Of a stretch of DNA of 16,470 nt, positions 7,836-15,350 are shown one piece after another (position 1 is the stretch's first letter; each line of letters opens with the position of its first letter). The DNA lies in the NCBI GenBank assembly GCA_946481475.1, contig CAMLOB010000013.1:1-16470 (forward strand), written 5' to 3'. Origin of the DNA: an uncultured Chlorobiota bacterium (GTDB taxonomy: Bacteria > Bacteroidota > Kapaibacteriia > OLB7). Under the pieces are notes generated by a model. That model searched no databases. It was not told the DNA's origin and saw only the letters and a list, made by a program, of their open reading frames with translations. A program made the position numbers and the translations under genes.

Positions 7836-7999
7836 CAATGAGGGACGGATCGGGAATGTGACGAACCGGTTTGCAAGAACCTCTCCTGTCTTCCTGTGAA
7901 GGGATCAGAGAGGGAGAGGAACTTCTGGGGTAGAGAGGGAGAATGCCGTATATTCGGCAACCATTATTCCTATCCATCCATTTTTGCGGAGGTTGCATC

Positions 8000-8728
8000 A
8001 TGCCTTACTCTTCCCGTCTCTTCTCATTTGCCTTTCTCCTGTTTCTCGGTTCCACACTTCTTTTCACTGCAGGTTGCGGAGACGATCCTTCTTCTCCCGG
8101 ATCAGGATCGACGGTTGCGCCGAAGATCGGCAGCACCTATACGATCGCCGGTTATAACACCAGTGCCGACGGAACGATAATCGAGAGTACCCGGGATACG
8201 GTCACCTACACGTTGGCCGAAATTCACAGCGAGTTCCGCGGAGAGAAGAACGTCTATGAATTCAGCTCGAAGTTCGGTCCCGGCTTTATCGCATATCACG
8301 ACAACGGTGATGTCTCGGTCCTTTTCCGTGCCTCGTTCAGCGGGACAACCGATTCGGTCTGGCTGCGGCTCCCATTTGCCGGTGAGGAGAGCATCAACGC
8401 CACGGTCTTTGAAGACGTGCAGAATGCGGGGCCGGCCAGAGTGGAGAACCGGATGATCTACACGGCCGATCGTACCGGTTCCACAACGGTGACGGTTGCC
8501 GGCGGAGAAACGCTGGGAGCCGAGAAGATCGTCGGCAAGCTTGAGAGTAAAATTACCTATATCATTTCGGGGCAGACGGAAAACGAACAGATCATTGACA
8601 ACAATCTGGAGTTCTGGTTCGCCCCGCAGATCGGATATCTTGTCTACCAGAAATCGTCGATCACACAGCAGGGAGCGTCGATCGGGGCCGGGTCCTACGC
8701 CGAACTCATCAGTTATCATCTCAAGTGA
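8000..8728 (+). CDS. Predicted lipoprotein, member 2 of a local three-gene family
   Basis: 242 aa. The ATG at 8000 is set by a strong GGAGG with 7-nt spacing and by the signal peptide starting there; the longer in-frame start at 7943 has neither. The lipobox FTAGC gives Cys26, followed by a Ser/Pro/Gly linker. Family motifs are GSTY, FRGEKNVYEF, HDNGDVSVLF, VWLRLPFAGE and EFWFAPQIGYLVY. The mature domain reads as alternating beta strands, recalling the single curved sheets of LolA/LolB or DUF3108-like envelope proteins. That comparison is only an impression of pattern. The next lipoprotein gene follows after 11 bp, so the two are co-transcribed. Function unknown. Confidence 0.82.
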   Translation: MPYSSRLFSFAFLLFLGSTLLFTAGCGDDPSSPGSGSTVAPKIGSTYTIAGYNTSADGTIIESTRDTVTYTLAEIHSEFRGEKNVYEFSSKFGPGFIAYHDNGDVSVLFRASFSGTTDSVWLRLPFAGEESINATVFEDVQNAGPARVENRMIYTADRTGSTTVTVAGGETLGAEKIVGKLESKITYIISGQTENEQIIDNNLEFWFAPQIGYLVYQKSSITQQGASIGAGSYAELISYHLK

Positions 8729-8739
8729 GGGGAGAAAAT

Positions 8740-9477
8740 ATGCGATTATTGCAACTGACGGGGATGCTTGCGATACTGCTGACGGTGGCAGGCTGCGGAA
8801 CGGAACCGACCGATCCGGGGACCGAGGGGACGGAACAGAATGCCGATACTCTGGTTCCGGGAGCGGGAAGTCGTTATCGGTTTGACGTCTACGCTCTTGA
8901 CGCCGCGGGCAGGCAGGGCTCAACCGTGCTGAATCAGGGAGATTTCCAGGTCACTGCCGTGAACGAATCGTATCGGGGTCAGCAGGGACTGGTCACGCTT
9001 CTCGACACAAAGCAGAACCGTCTGCTCTATGTAAAGTACATGCCGAACGGCGATCTCCTCTACTACTACGCCTACTTCTCTCTCCTCTTCTATCCTCCGA
9101 TGGGCTCGGCATGGGTACGCTTTCCGTTCGGAGGGGGAGAGGCTGAGGGTGGTATCCTGGTCGATTCCAGTTATACCTCCGAATCGGGAGAGAGCGAACG
9201 ATTCCTTGTGGAGCGGGAGGCGACGTATCTGGGGACTGAGGAAATCACCGTAAAGGGAAAACGTTTTGCGACGGTGAAGGTGGAGGAACGGCTGCAACGG
9301 ACACTCTTCTCCGAAGGAGAACCGGAATTGAGGCTGGTAAATGTCCTCACCTACTGGTACGCCCCGGAACTGAAGTACTTCGTCCGGATCGACGCCTACA
9401 ACTATCTGGGCAATCCGGCCGATCCTGCCCTGCAGAACGCTTCCAGAGATGTTCTGGTAGAGTATGACGTGAAGTAG
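8740..9477 (+). CDS. Predicted lipoprotein, member 3 of a local three-gene family
   Basis: 245 aa. The ATG at 8740 follows GGGGAG with about 5-nt spacing and begins a short lipoprotein signal ending TVAGC (Cys19). The upstream GTG at 8725 overlaps the previous stop and would add residues before the signal. Motifs shared with members 1 and 2 are GSRY, YRGQQGLV, PNGDLLYYY, AWVRFPFGG and YWYAPELKYFV. The WYAP motif is also familiar from other beta-rich envelope lipoproteins, but I cannot name the family. The gene ends 23 bp before a bidirectional terminator shared with the convergent pnp gene. It is the last gene of the plus-strand block. Confidence 0.82.
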   Translation: MRLLQLTGMLAILLTVAGCGTEPTDPGTEGTEQNADTLVPGAGSRYRFDVYALDAAGRQGSTVLNQGDFQVTAVNESYRGQQGLVTLLDTKQNRLLYVKYMPNGDLLYYYAYFSLLFYPPMGSAWVRFPFGGGEAEGGILVDSSYTSESGESERFLVEREATYLGTEEITVKGKRFATVKVEERLQRTLFSEGEPELRLVNVLTYWYAPELKYFVRIDAYNYLGNPADPALQNASRDVLVEYDVK

Positions 9478-9500
9478 GAAGCCGGACCTTTCCGGATACG

Positions 9501-9552
9501 AAAAACGCCCACCGGACCAACGCTGAAAGCGTTCCCGGTGGGCATTTCTTTT
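9501..9552. terminator. Bidirectional rho-independent terminator between lipoprotein 3 and pnp
   Basis: GCCCACCGG (9507-9515) pairs with CCGGTGGGC (9535-9543). An inner stem AACGCT/AGCGTT surrounds a GAA loop. The plus strand continues ATTTCTTTT and the minus strand continues GTTTTT, so it can serve both convergent transcripts. Confidence 0.88.
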
Positions 9553-9617
9553 ACTATCGAAGAGACGGAGATAAAGGAAGAGACGGATTCGATAAGAACC
9601 GCTATCTCTTCCGCTTA

Positions 9618-11903
9618 TCAGTCGCGATTCCCGCGCCGGTCTCCTCCTCCTCTGCGATCTCCTCCTCCGCGCCGGTCTCCGCCGCCGCGTCGATCCCCCC
9701 CTCCGCGCCGGTCTCCGCCGCCGCGCCGGTCTCCTCCCCCTCTGCGATCTCCTCCGTCGCGACGTTCGCCCGAGGGACGGTCTTCCCATCCTTCCGGCTT
9801 CGGCAGCAGAGCTCTGCGGCTCAGGCGGTACTTGCCGTCCTTGGCTTCGAGAAGCTTGATCTCGATCCGGTCGCCGACGCTCAGCACGTCCTCCACGTTC
9901 TCGGTCCGCTCGTAGGCGATCTCCGAGATGTGGAGCAATCCGGTCTTCTTCGGAAGGAACTCGATGATGGCGCCGAGACCTTCACGAATCTGCGTGACGC
10001 GCCCTTCATAGATCTCCCCCTCTTCCGGAAGGCGAGTGATATCCTCGATCATCTTGATCGCCTTGTCGGCCGACTCGCCGCTGGTTGCGGCAATCACGAT
10101 CGTGCCGTCGTCCTGAATATCGATGTCGGCCCCCGACTCGGCGACGATACTCCGGATGGTCTCGCCACCGGAACCGATGACCGCGCCGATCATGTCGACC
10201 GGAATCTGGACCGTCGTCAGGCGAGGCGCGTAGTTCGAGAGCTCTTCGGCCGGACTTGTGATCGTCTCATCCATCTTGTCCAGAATGTGCATACGTCCGT
10301 CCTTGGCCTGGGCCAGTGCCGTCCGGATGACATCGAAGGAGAGCCCCTGGATTTTCATATCCATCTGGCAGGCGGTAATGCCGTCCCGCGTACCGGTCAC
10401 CTTGAAGTCCATATCACCGAGGAAATCCTCATCCCCGAGAATATCGCTCAGGACCGCGACCCGGTCTCCTTCCTTCACCAGACCCATGGCGATGCCGGCG
10501 ACCGGCTTCTTCAGCGGAACGCCTCCGCTCATCATCGCAAGGCTTCCGGCGCATACGGTGGCCATGGAGGAAGAACCGTTCGACATCAGGATGTCCGAGA
10601 CGATGCGGATCGTATAGGGGAACTCCTCCTCGCTCGGCACCATTCCCTTCAGCGCCCGCTCGGCCAGGTTGCCGTGGCCGATCTCCCGTCGGGAAGTAGA
10701 ACCGTAGCGGCCGGTCTCGCCGGTGGAGAACTGTGGGAAGTTGTAGTGAAGAAGGAAGCGCTTCTCATGCTTCGGCAGAAGTCCGTCGATCAACTGTCTG
10801 TCCAGACGGGTACCGAGCGTCATGGTCGTCAGCGACTGGGTTTCACCCCGTGTAAAGAGTGCCGACCCGTGGGAGCGGGGGAGAAGGTTCACCTCGCAGG
10901 TGATCGGTCTGATGTCCGTCAGTCCCCGTCCGTCAAGCCTGACTTTGTCTTCGAGGATCATCTCCCGCATTGCCGACTTCTCCAGGTCGTACATCAGCGA
11001 TTCGACAATCGGTTCCAGTTCCAGTTCCTCGTGGGCCTCGCCGGAGAACTTCTCAGCAACCAGACTTCCGACTTCCTCGCGAAGGGCTTTGTACCGTTCG
11101 CGCCGTTCCTCTTTCTGTCCGGGCTGCCGTGCATTCTCAAGCACTTTGTTTCCGGCGTAGTCGTGGACCAGTTTCAGGATCTCTTCCGGTGTTCCCTGTT
11201 TCTCCGGAATCTCACGCTGTGCGATCTCGAACATTTCAGCCAGTTCGCGCTGCAACGCATTGATCTCGCGGATATGCTTGTGGGCGAATTCGATAGCGTC
11301 GACGAACAGATCCTCGCTGATCTCTTTTGCCTCACCTTCGACCATGACGATCGAGTCGTCGGTGCCGGAGACCACGATCTCCAGAATCGACTCTTCCTGT
11401 TCGGCATAGGTCGGGTTCAGAACAAACTCTCCGTCGATGCAGCCGACCCGGACATTCGAGATCGGACCGGCAAAGGGCATGCCCGAGAGCAGAAGCGATG
11501 CCGAGGCGCCGATCGCGCCGAGCACATCGGCTTGATTCTCCTGATCGAACGACATGACGTTGCAGATCAACTGGGTCTCGTAGGTCCACCCCTTGGTGAA
11601 CATCGGCCGGATCGGCCGGTCGATCAGACGGGCTGAAAGGATCTCATGTTCGCTGGGGCGGGCTTCACGTTTGAAGAAGCCGCCCGGAACTTTCCCGGCT
11701 GCTGCATACTTCTCGCGATACTCTACCTGGAGCGGAAGGAAATCGATCCCCTCGCGCGGGCTGGCCGAAGAGGCCGCCACGCAGAGGACCATGGTGTCGC
11801 CGCTGCGGACCATCACGGCTCCGTCGGCAAGGAGTGCATAGACTCCGGATTCAAGAGAAATGGTTTTACCGCCGATTTCGCGGCTTACGATTTTGCGTTC
11901 CAT
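9618..11903 (-). CDS. pnp: Polyribonucleotide nucleotidyltransferase (PNPase) with an Arg/Gly/Asp repeat tail
   Basis: Phosphorolytic 3'-5' exoribonuclease of mRNA decay, a cytoplasmic trimer, 761 aa. The start at 11903 (MERKIVSREIGGKTISLESG) follows CGGAGG at about 11-nt spacing and matches the normal N-terminus; an open frame continuing upstream to 12350 is not coding. The first RNase PH core contains FFKREARPSEHE and RLIDRPIRPMF. The second contains RGETQSLTTMTLGT, YNFPQFSTGETGR and the catalytic-acid region DILGDEDFLGDMDFKVTGTRDG. A KH domain (IGAVIGSGGETIR) and an S1 domain (YEGRVTQIREGLGAIIEF, LLHISEI) follow. After S1 comes a disordered tail of about 60 residues with seven GGDRR repeats ending GNRD. 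Gene order after rpsO is the usual one, with 385 bp between them. Confidence 0.98.
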   Translation of the reverse strand: MERKIVSREIGGKTISLESGVYALLADGAVMVRSGDTMVLCVAASSASPREGIDFLPLQVEYREKYAAAGKVPGGFFKREARPSEHEILSARLIDRPIRPMFTKGWTYETQLICNVMSFDQENQADVLGAIGASASLLLSGMPFAGPISNVRVGCIDGEFVLNPTYAEQEESILEIVVSGTDDSIVMVEGEAKEISEDLFVDAIEFAHKHIREINALQRELAEMFEIAQREIPEKQGTPEEILKLVHDYAGNKVLENARQPGQKEERRERYKALREEVGSLVAEKFSGEAHEELELEPIVESLMYDLEKSAMREMILEDKVRLDGRGLTDIRPITCEVNLLPRSHGSALFTRGETQSLTTMTLGTRLDRQLIDGLLPKHEKRFLLHYNFPQFSTGETGRYGSTSRREIGHGNLAERALKGMVPSEEEFPYTIRIVSDILMSNGSSSMATVCAGSLAMMSGGVPLKKPVAGIAMGLVKEGDRVAVLSDILGDEDFLGDMDFKVTGTRDGITACQMDMKIQGLSFDVIRTALAQAKDGRMHILDKMDETITSPAEELSNYAPRLTTVQIPVDMIGAVIGSGGETIRSIVAESGADIDIQDDGTIVIAATSGESADKAIKMIEDITRLPEEGEIYEGRVTQIREGLGAIIEFLPKKTGLLHISEIAYERTENVEDVLSVGDRIEIKLLEAKDGKYRLSRRALLPKPEGWEDRPSGERRDGGDRRGGGDRRGGGDRRGGGDRRGGGDRRGGGDRRGGGDRRGNRD
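9626..9760 (-). repeat. In-frame tandem repeat encoding seven GGDRR units at the PNPase C-terminus
   Basis: An 18-nt period encodes (G/D)GGDRR seven times. Synonymous codons vary between copies (GAC/GAT; CGG, CGC, CGA and AGA), so the repeat is kept at protein rather than DNA level. It is not a CRISPR or mobile repeat. Confidence 0.85.
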
Positions 11904-12064
11904 TTGTATGGATACCTCCGAAATGAATTCTGTACAGTCAACACGAAACGACGGATCGGCTGCACAGTGTTGTGAATGTGCGCAGGCATCCCGTACAATG
12001 ACCGTTGTGGAACCTGAAGAACAGAAAAGGAACGAAGAAAGTTCGGGAAGGAAGAGGCGAGCAA

Positions 12065-12107
12065 AATCTCCGATGTCTCGAGCACAGTTGTCGGGACATT
12101 GGAGATT
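12065..12107 (-). promoter_or_regulatory. Candidate pnp leader hairpin
   Basis: On the minus strand AATCTCCAATGTC pairs with GACATCGGAGATT (13 positions, one mismatch) around a 17-nt loop, followed by TTTTGC. It lies about 160 nt upstream of the pnp start. In E. coli the pnp leader forms an RNase III hairpin used in PNPase autoregulation. This one could play that role or act as a weak terminator; the role is inference. Confidence 0.5.
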
Positions 12108-12240
12108 CGGCTGCGCCGATCCTTCTTCCGCTTTCACCGAATCATGTATCGGTTCTTTCTTCCACCGGCCCACCTTGTAGCGATGCGCTGACGCGGAATT
12201 TGCAATTATTTGGTGATTGATTCTCCCTTGCGGGAGCGAA

Positions 12241-12273
12241 GAGGGGTCTGTCCGATCTCCGGACAAACCCCTC
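12241..12273 (-). terminator. Hairpin terminator downstream of rpsO
   Basis: Arms 12241-12254 and 12260-12273 form a 14-bp stem with a 5-nt loop. The only imperfection is a G-U pair in the minus-strand RNA and a C-A mismatch in the plus-strand RNA, which favours use by rpsO. The following T-run is poor (TTCGC), so read-through into pnp is likely. Confidence 0.65.
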
Positions 12274-12288
12274 ATTTTCGTCTCCGTA

Positions 12289-12558
12289 CTATTTACGGAT
12301 ACCCAGTTCCTTGATAATCGTACGATAGCGTTCGATATCGTTCTCGGCAAGATAGTCGAGCAGATGGCGGCGTTTGCCGACCATTTTCATCAGTCCCCGG
12401 AGGGAATGCTTGTCTTTCTTGTTCTGATCAAAGTGAGGGGCGAGCGATTTGATGCGCTCGGTAAGGATCGCAATCTGAACTTCCGGCTTGCCGGTGTCAT
12501 TCGGATTGTCGCCATACTTTGCCACCAGCTCCGCTTTCCGTTCTTTTGTCAATGGCAT
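12289..12558 (-). CDS. rpsO: 30S ribosomal protein S15
   Basis: 89 aa, the normal length. It binds 16S rRNA early in assembly of the 30S platform. The sequence matches S15 throughout: [11 protein letters not shown], then [14 protein letters not shown], the conserved loop [15 protein letters not shown] and the C-terminal [30 protein letters not shown] lies upstream of the ATG, and the gene ends in TAG. It lies 50 bp downstream of the frameshifted nuclease gene, which separates it from ribF; in relatives rpsO often follows ribF directly. A hairpin terminator follows within 20 bp. S15 represses its own mRNA in several bacteria, but I see no recognisable operator here. Confidence 0.98.
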   Translation of the reverse strand: MPLTKERKAELVAKYGDNPNDTGKPEVQIAILTERIKSLAPHFDQNKKDKHSLRGLMKMVGKRRHLLDYLAENDIERYRTIIKELGIRK

Positions 12559-12608
12559 AATTACCGCTCCGAATTGCAGTCTATGTGGTTGGTTAGTTGG
12601 ATTTAAAA

Positions 12609-13597
12609 TTATGTGTTCTTGCGCATCGAATTTACTGCTTCTTCCACCTGTGCGAGTGATTGGGCTTTCAGAATCGTGCTCAGCAGATTCTTCAGTTGAT
12701 CGGCCGAATGGAGGTCCTCGACTTTGCTCTGCAAAGATTCCGGAATCGATCCGAACATCGTTTCGATCGCCGTATAAATGCCCTGTCGTAGTCCTTCTTC
12801 CCTTCCCTTGTTCATCCCTTCTTCCCTTCCCTTTTCCATTCCCTTCTTCATCCCCATCTCTTCAAAAATGGAGACGAACCGCTTCCGTCCCGTTTCTTCA
12901 TACGTAGTCATGACCTTGTAGTATTGTTGGTTGATTCCTTCGGGCAGATACATCAGCCAGTCGATAAAACGAAACAGATGTTCTATCTGTTGTTGATCGT
13001 AGCCCAACTCATACAATCCCTGCGACAGGATGACTTTCCAGCGGAGCCGTCCCGGTATATCCCGTCGCGTCTCCAGCATCCGAATATGGGCCAGCGTGAC
13101 GGCACCGAAGATGTTCTCCGCTTCGAGCAATTCCTTTTCCCTGCTTCGCCAGTCGATCAGTTTCGCAACGGGATAGCGCAGACTGACCTCGCAACCCCAG
13201 AGACGATACCCGAATCGATCCGGTCGCCACGATGCGGAGTCGTCGGCCAGCACCGCAAAACTGACAACCCGCTTCCGGTACTTGTCGTAGATGCGGTTGT
13301 TGTAGACATACATCCGTTCGGCAAAAGCTTTCTCCCGCCCCGTCTGGACCTCGACGTGGATCAGCACCCATTCTTCCTTGCTGTCCACGCGCCATACGCG
13401 CGCCAGTTTATCGACGTAACGGATGCCGATCTCGGCATCATGCGGTATGCTGCGCACTTCGTTATCAAGGAACTCATGGCCTTTCTCCCAATCGATCTCC
13501 CGCTTGTCTGCGGAAAGTAGAAGGTGATGAATTCGGGAAAGAATGCCTCGACGATATCTTTCCACGGGCTGTCGTAATCGGGTGTGCGTTCTGCCAT
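12609..13597 (-). pseudogene. Rpn-like PD-(D/E)XK nuclease, frameshifted near the 5' end
   Basis: Recombination-promoting nuclease family (transposase-like PD-(D/E)XK). The typical N-terminus MAERTPDYDSPWKDIVEAFF, PEFITFYFP is read from 13597 in one frame. The continuation DKREIDWEKGHEFLDNEV onward is in the other frame, so one base appears missing between about 13516 and 13505. Restored, the span would give 330 codons including the stop, a full-length family member. The core keeps VDKLARVW and HVEVQ, the usual D...ExQ active-site pattern, then RMYVYNNRIYDKY, RLWGCEVSLRYP and FRFIDWLMYLP, and a KGxEKGREEG coiled tail. An open frame starting at 13625 would produce the core behind about 44 unrelated residues. 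The junction has no canonical -1 slippery heptamer. Alternatives are a sequencing error or programmed shifting. Confidence 0.82.
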
Positions 13598-13609
13598 GGG
13601 GTAATGGTC

Positions 13610-14542
13610 TCAGCTCTGTTGACAAGCCTCCCGGTCTTTTTCAAGCTGAGCGAGAAATTCCTCTTTCGAGCCGAATTTTCGCTCTGAGCGGATAAACTTA
13701 AGGAATTCGACCGTTACCTCACGGTGATAAAGTTCATCAGCGAAGTCGAACAGGTGGACCTCGAGGGTCCGTTCGCTTCCGTCGGTGAACGTCGGACGAA
13801 CGCCGATGTTGGCCATTCCGCTATGTATACTCCTCTGATTCTCTTCTCCAATCGACATGCGTACCGCATAGACGCCGTTGGCCGGGACAAGCTGGTTGGG
13901 GTGGAGCGGGCGGATATTTGCCGTCGGCACGCCGATCTGCCGTCCCCGTCCGTCTCCCCTTACAACGGTGCCGCTCAGGGCATAGGGACGATCCAGCCAG
14001 CGGTTTGCCTGCTCCGTTTTCCCTTCGCTGAGAGCCTGACGAATCTTCGTGGAGCTGATCATCTCGCCGTCGACAAAAAGAGGACCGACCTGGGTGAAGG
14101 TAAAGCCTTTCTCGGCACCGTACTCACGCAACGATTCTGCGTTTCCCTCACGATTTCTGCCGAAGGCGTGATCGTGTCCCACCACCATGTGGGCCAGTCC
14201 GGCATACTCGATCAGCTGGTCGATGAAGTTCTGCCAGGGAGTGGCGGCGAACTCGCGGGTGAAGGGAAGAACGATTGTTGCGTCAATGCCGAGAGAGGCC
14301 AGCAGCCGGAGCTTGACCTCGATCGGGGTCAGGATGGGGACCGGAGAGCCGGTCTTGCGCAGAACCTCCTGCGGGTGAGGATCAAACGTCAGGACCATGC
14401 TTCGTCCTCCCAGTCCGGCGGCGGCGCGACGGAGCTCCTCAAGAATTGCCCGGTGACCCAGATGCACTCCGTCGAATGTCCCGATTGTCAGCGCTGTCTG
14501 TGGTTCGCCGGGAATTTCCTGAAGGGAGCGGTAAATATTCAT
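13610..14542 (-). CDS. ribF: Bifunctional riboflavin kinase / FAD synthetase
   Basis: 310 aa, usual length. It phosphorylates riboflavin to FMN and adenylates FMN to FAD in the cytoplasm. The N-terminal nucleotidyltransferase half shows GTFDGVHLGHR, LTFDPHP, VVGHDHAFGRNREG and SSTKIR. The C-terminal kinase half shows GTVVRGDGRGRQIGVPTAN, NGVYAVRM, ANIGVRPTF, LEVHLFDF and VEFLKFIRSERKF. The ATG at 14542 gives the expected N-terminus, though no clear Shine-Dalgarno is visible. It lies 49 bp after truB in the same direction, and only 12 bp separate its stop from the nuclease gene start. The truB-ribF pair is common in many phyla. Confidence 0.97.
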   Translation of the reverse strand: MNIYRSLQEIPGEPQTALTIGTFDGVHLGHRAILEELRRAAAGLGGRSMVLTFDPHPQEVLRKTGSPVPILTPIEVKLRLLASLGIDATIVLPFTREFAATPWQNFIDQLIEYAGLAHMVVGHDHAFGRNREGNAESLREYGAEKGFTFTQVGPLFVDGEMISSTKIRQALSEGKTEQANRWLDRPYALSGTVVRGDGRGRQIGVPTANIRPLHPNQLVPANGVYAVRMSIGEENQRSIHSGMANIGVRPTFTDGSERTLEVHLFDFADELYHREVTVEFLKFIRSERKFGSKEEFLAQLEKDREACQQS

Positions 14543-14591
14543 TGTTCAGTGGTGTTGCGTTGATGTCGAAACGTGGGAGTGGACCGAGGGA

Positions 14592-15350
14592 TCATTTCCG
14601 TTCATATCGTTTGATCTCCTCGATATCCACTCCTTCCTCAACTCGGAATGTTCCGCTGCGTGTGCGGCGCAGACCGATGAGGTATCCTCCGACGTCAAGT
14701 TGTTCGCCGAGGTCGCGTGCAAGGGAGCGGACATAGGTTCCTTTAGAGCAGACGACCCGGAAATCGGCCTGCGGAGGATCGGCCGAGAGATCCACGCGGG
14801 TGACCTCGAACTCCCGGACGATGATCGGTTTTGCCGGACGTTCCACCTCGATTCCCTTGCGGGCAAGTTTGTAGAGGCGTTTCCCCTGTACTTTCCGGGC
14901 GGAGAACATCGGGGGCGTCTGGAGCGATTCGCCGAGAAAAGAGGCGGCTGCGCTTGCAATCGACTCGGGGGTCAGATGATCTACGGGACGGATGTCCCGT
15001 TCTTCCCCCTCCGCATCTTCCGTCTCCGTCGTCGCCCCCAGCCGGATCGTGCCGGTGTACTCCTTCTCCTCTGCCTGTACCCGGTCTGCAAGTTTTGTCC
15101 CCTTTCCCAGACAGAGGATCAGCAGTCCGGTGGCCAGCGGGTCGAGCGTTCCGGCATGTCCCACTTTCCGGATGCCGAGACTGTTCCGCACCTTGGCCAC
15201 AACGTTGAACGACGTCCAGTCCGGAGGCTTGTCCACGATAAGGAGTGCCCCGGTCTGATCGGCAACGGCGGGATCGAACGACGCCAGTTCACCGCGACGG
15301 ATCACCGGAACGCCGAAACGGGAATCAATCTTCGTCATTGCCGTCGCCAT
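14592..15350 (-). CDS. truB: tRNA pseudouridine(55) synthase
   Basis: 252 aa. It isomerises uridine 55 in the T-loop of tRNAs. Diagnostic motifs are GALLIVDKPPDWTSFNVV, KVGHAGTLDPLATGLLILCL with the catalytic Asp in GTLDP, KEYTGTIRLGATTETED, the PPMFSARKVQGKRLYKLAR region and CSKGTYVRSLARDLGEQLDVGG. I set the start at the ATG at 15350, behind GGGGGAG. The ATG at 15338 is equally possible, and an upstream in-frame start at 15404 adds only basic residues read from the rbfA tail. With the chosen start the gene overlaps rbfA by 26 bp, so the two are coupled. Confidence 0.96.
   Translation of the reverse strand: MATAMTKIDSRFGVPVIRRGELASFDPAVADQTGALLIVDKPPDWTSFNVVAKVRNSLGIRKVGHAGTLDPLATGLLILCLGKGTKLADRVQAEEKEYTGTIRLGATTETEDAEGEERDIRPVDHLTPESIASAAASFLGESLQTPPMFSARKVQGKRLYKLARKGIEVERPAKPIIVREFEVTRVDLSADPPQADFRVVCSKGTYVRSLARDLGEQLDVGGYLIGLRRTRSGTFRVEEGVDIEEIKRYERK

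Larger units (their letters stand above)
11904..12288 (-). other. rpsO-pnp intergenic region and pnp leader
   Basis: These 385 bp hold, in transcription order, the rpsO terminator (12273-12241), a small CTCCC-GCAA-GGGAG hairpin (12236-12223), a long leader hairpin (12107-12065), a weak GCACA/TGTGC stem near 11970 and the pnp ribosome binding site. An open frame crosses it in the pnp frame, but it lacks any recognisable protein pattern. I saw no promoter I would defend. Confidence 0.55.

Noticed and set aside
7943..7956. GCCG-TATATT-CGGC as a promoter or operator for lipoprotein 2
   Set aside because: The palindrome is imperfect and short, and no matching -35 or -33 element is found at the right distance.
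9626..9760. Tandem repeat considered as a CRISPR array or mobile repeat
   Set aside because: Period is 18 nt with no spacers, and it is in frame with pnp with synonymous variation, so it is a protein repeat.
9930..11636. 568-aa open frame on the plus strand, antisense to pnp
   Set aside because: It mirrors the codon structure of pnp, has no recognisable domain and no ribosome binding site, and lies fully inside a certain gene.
11904..12350. N-terminal extension of PNPase by about 149 residues
   Set aside because: The open frame exists but runs through the rpsO terminator and part of rpsO. Family alignment and the ribosome binding site place the start at 11903.
12780..12860. Repeated CCCTTC-rich stretch considered as a DNA repeat element
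   Set aside because: It encodes the KGxEKGREEG coiled tail common in the Rpn-like nuclease family, so it is explained by coding.
13505..13516. Programmed -1 frameshift site in the nuclease gene
   Set aside because: The junction (TTT CCG CAG) does not fit the X XXY YYZ slippery pattern, and no clear downstream stimulatory stem was seen. A simple base loss is more likely.
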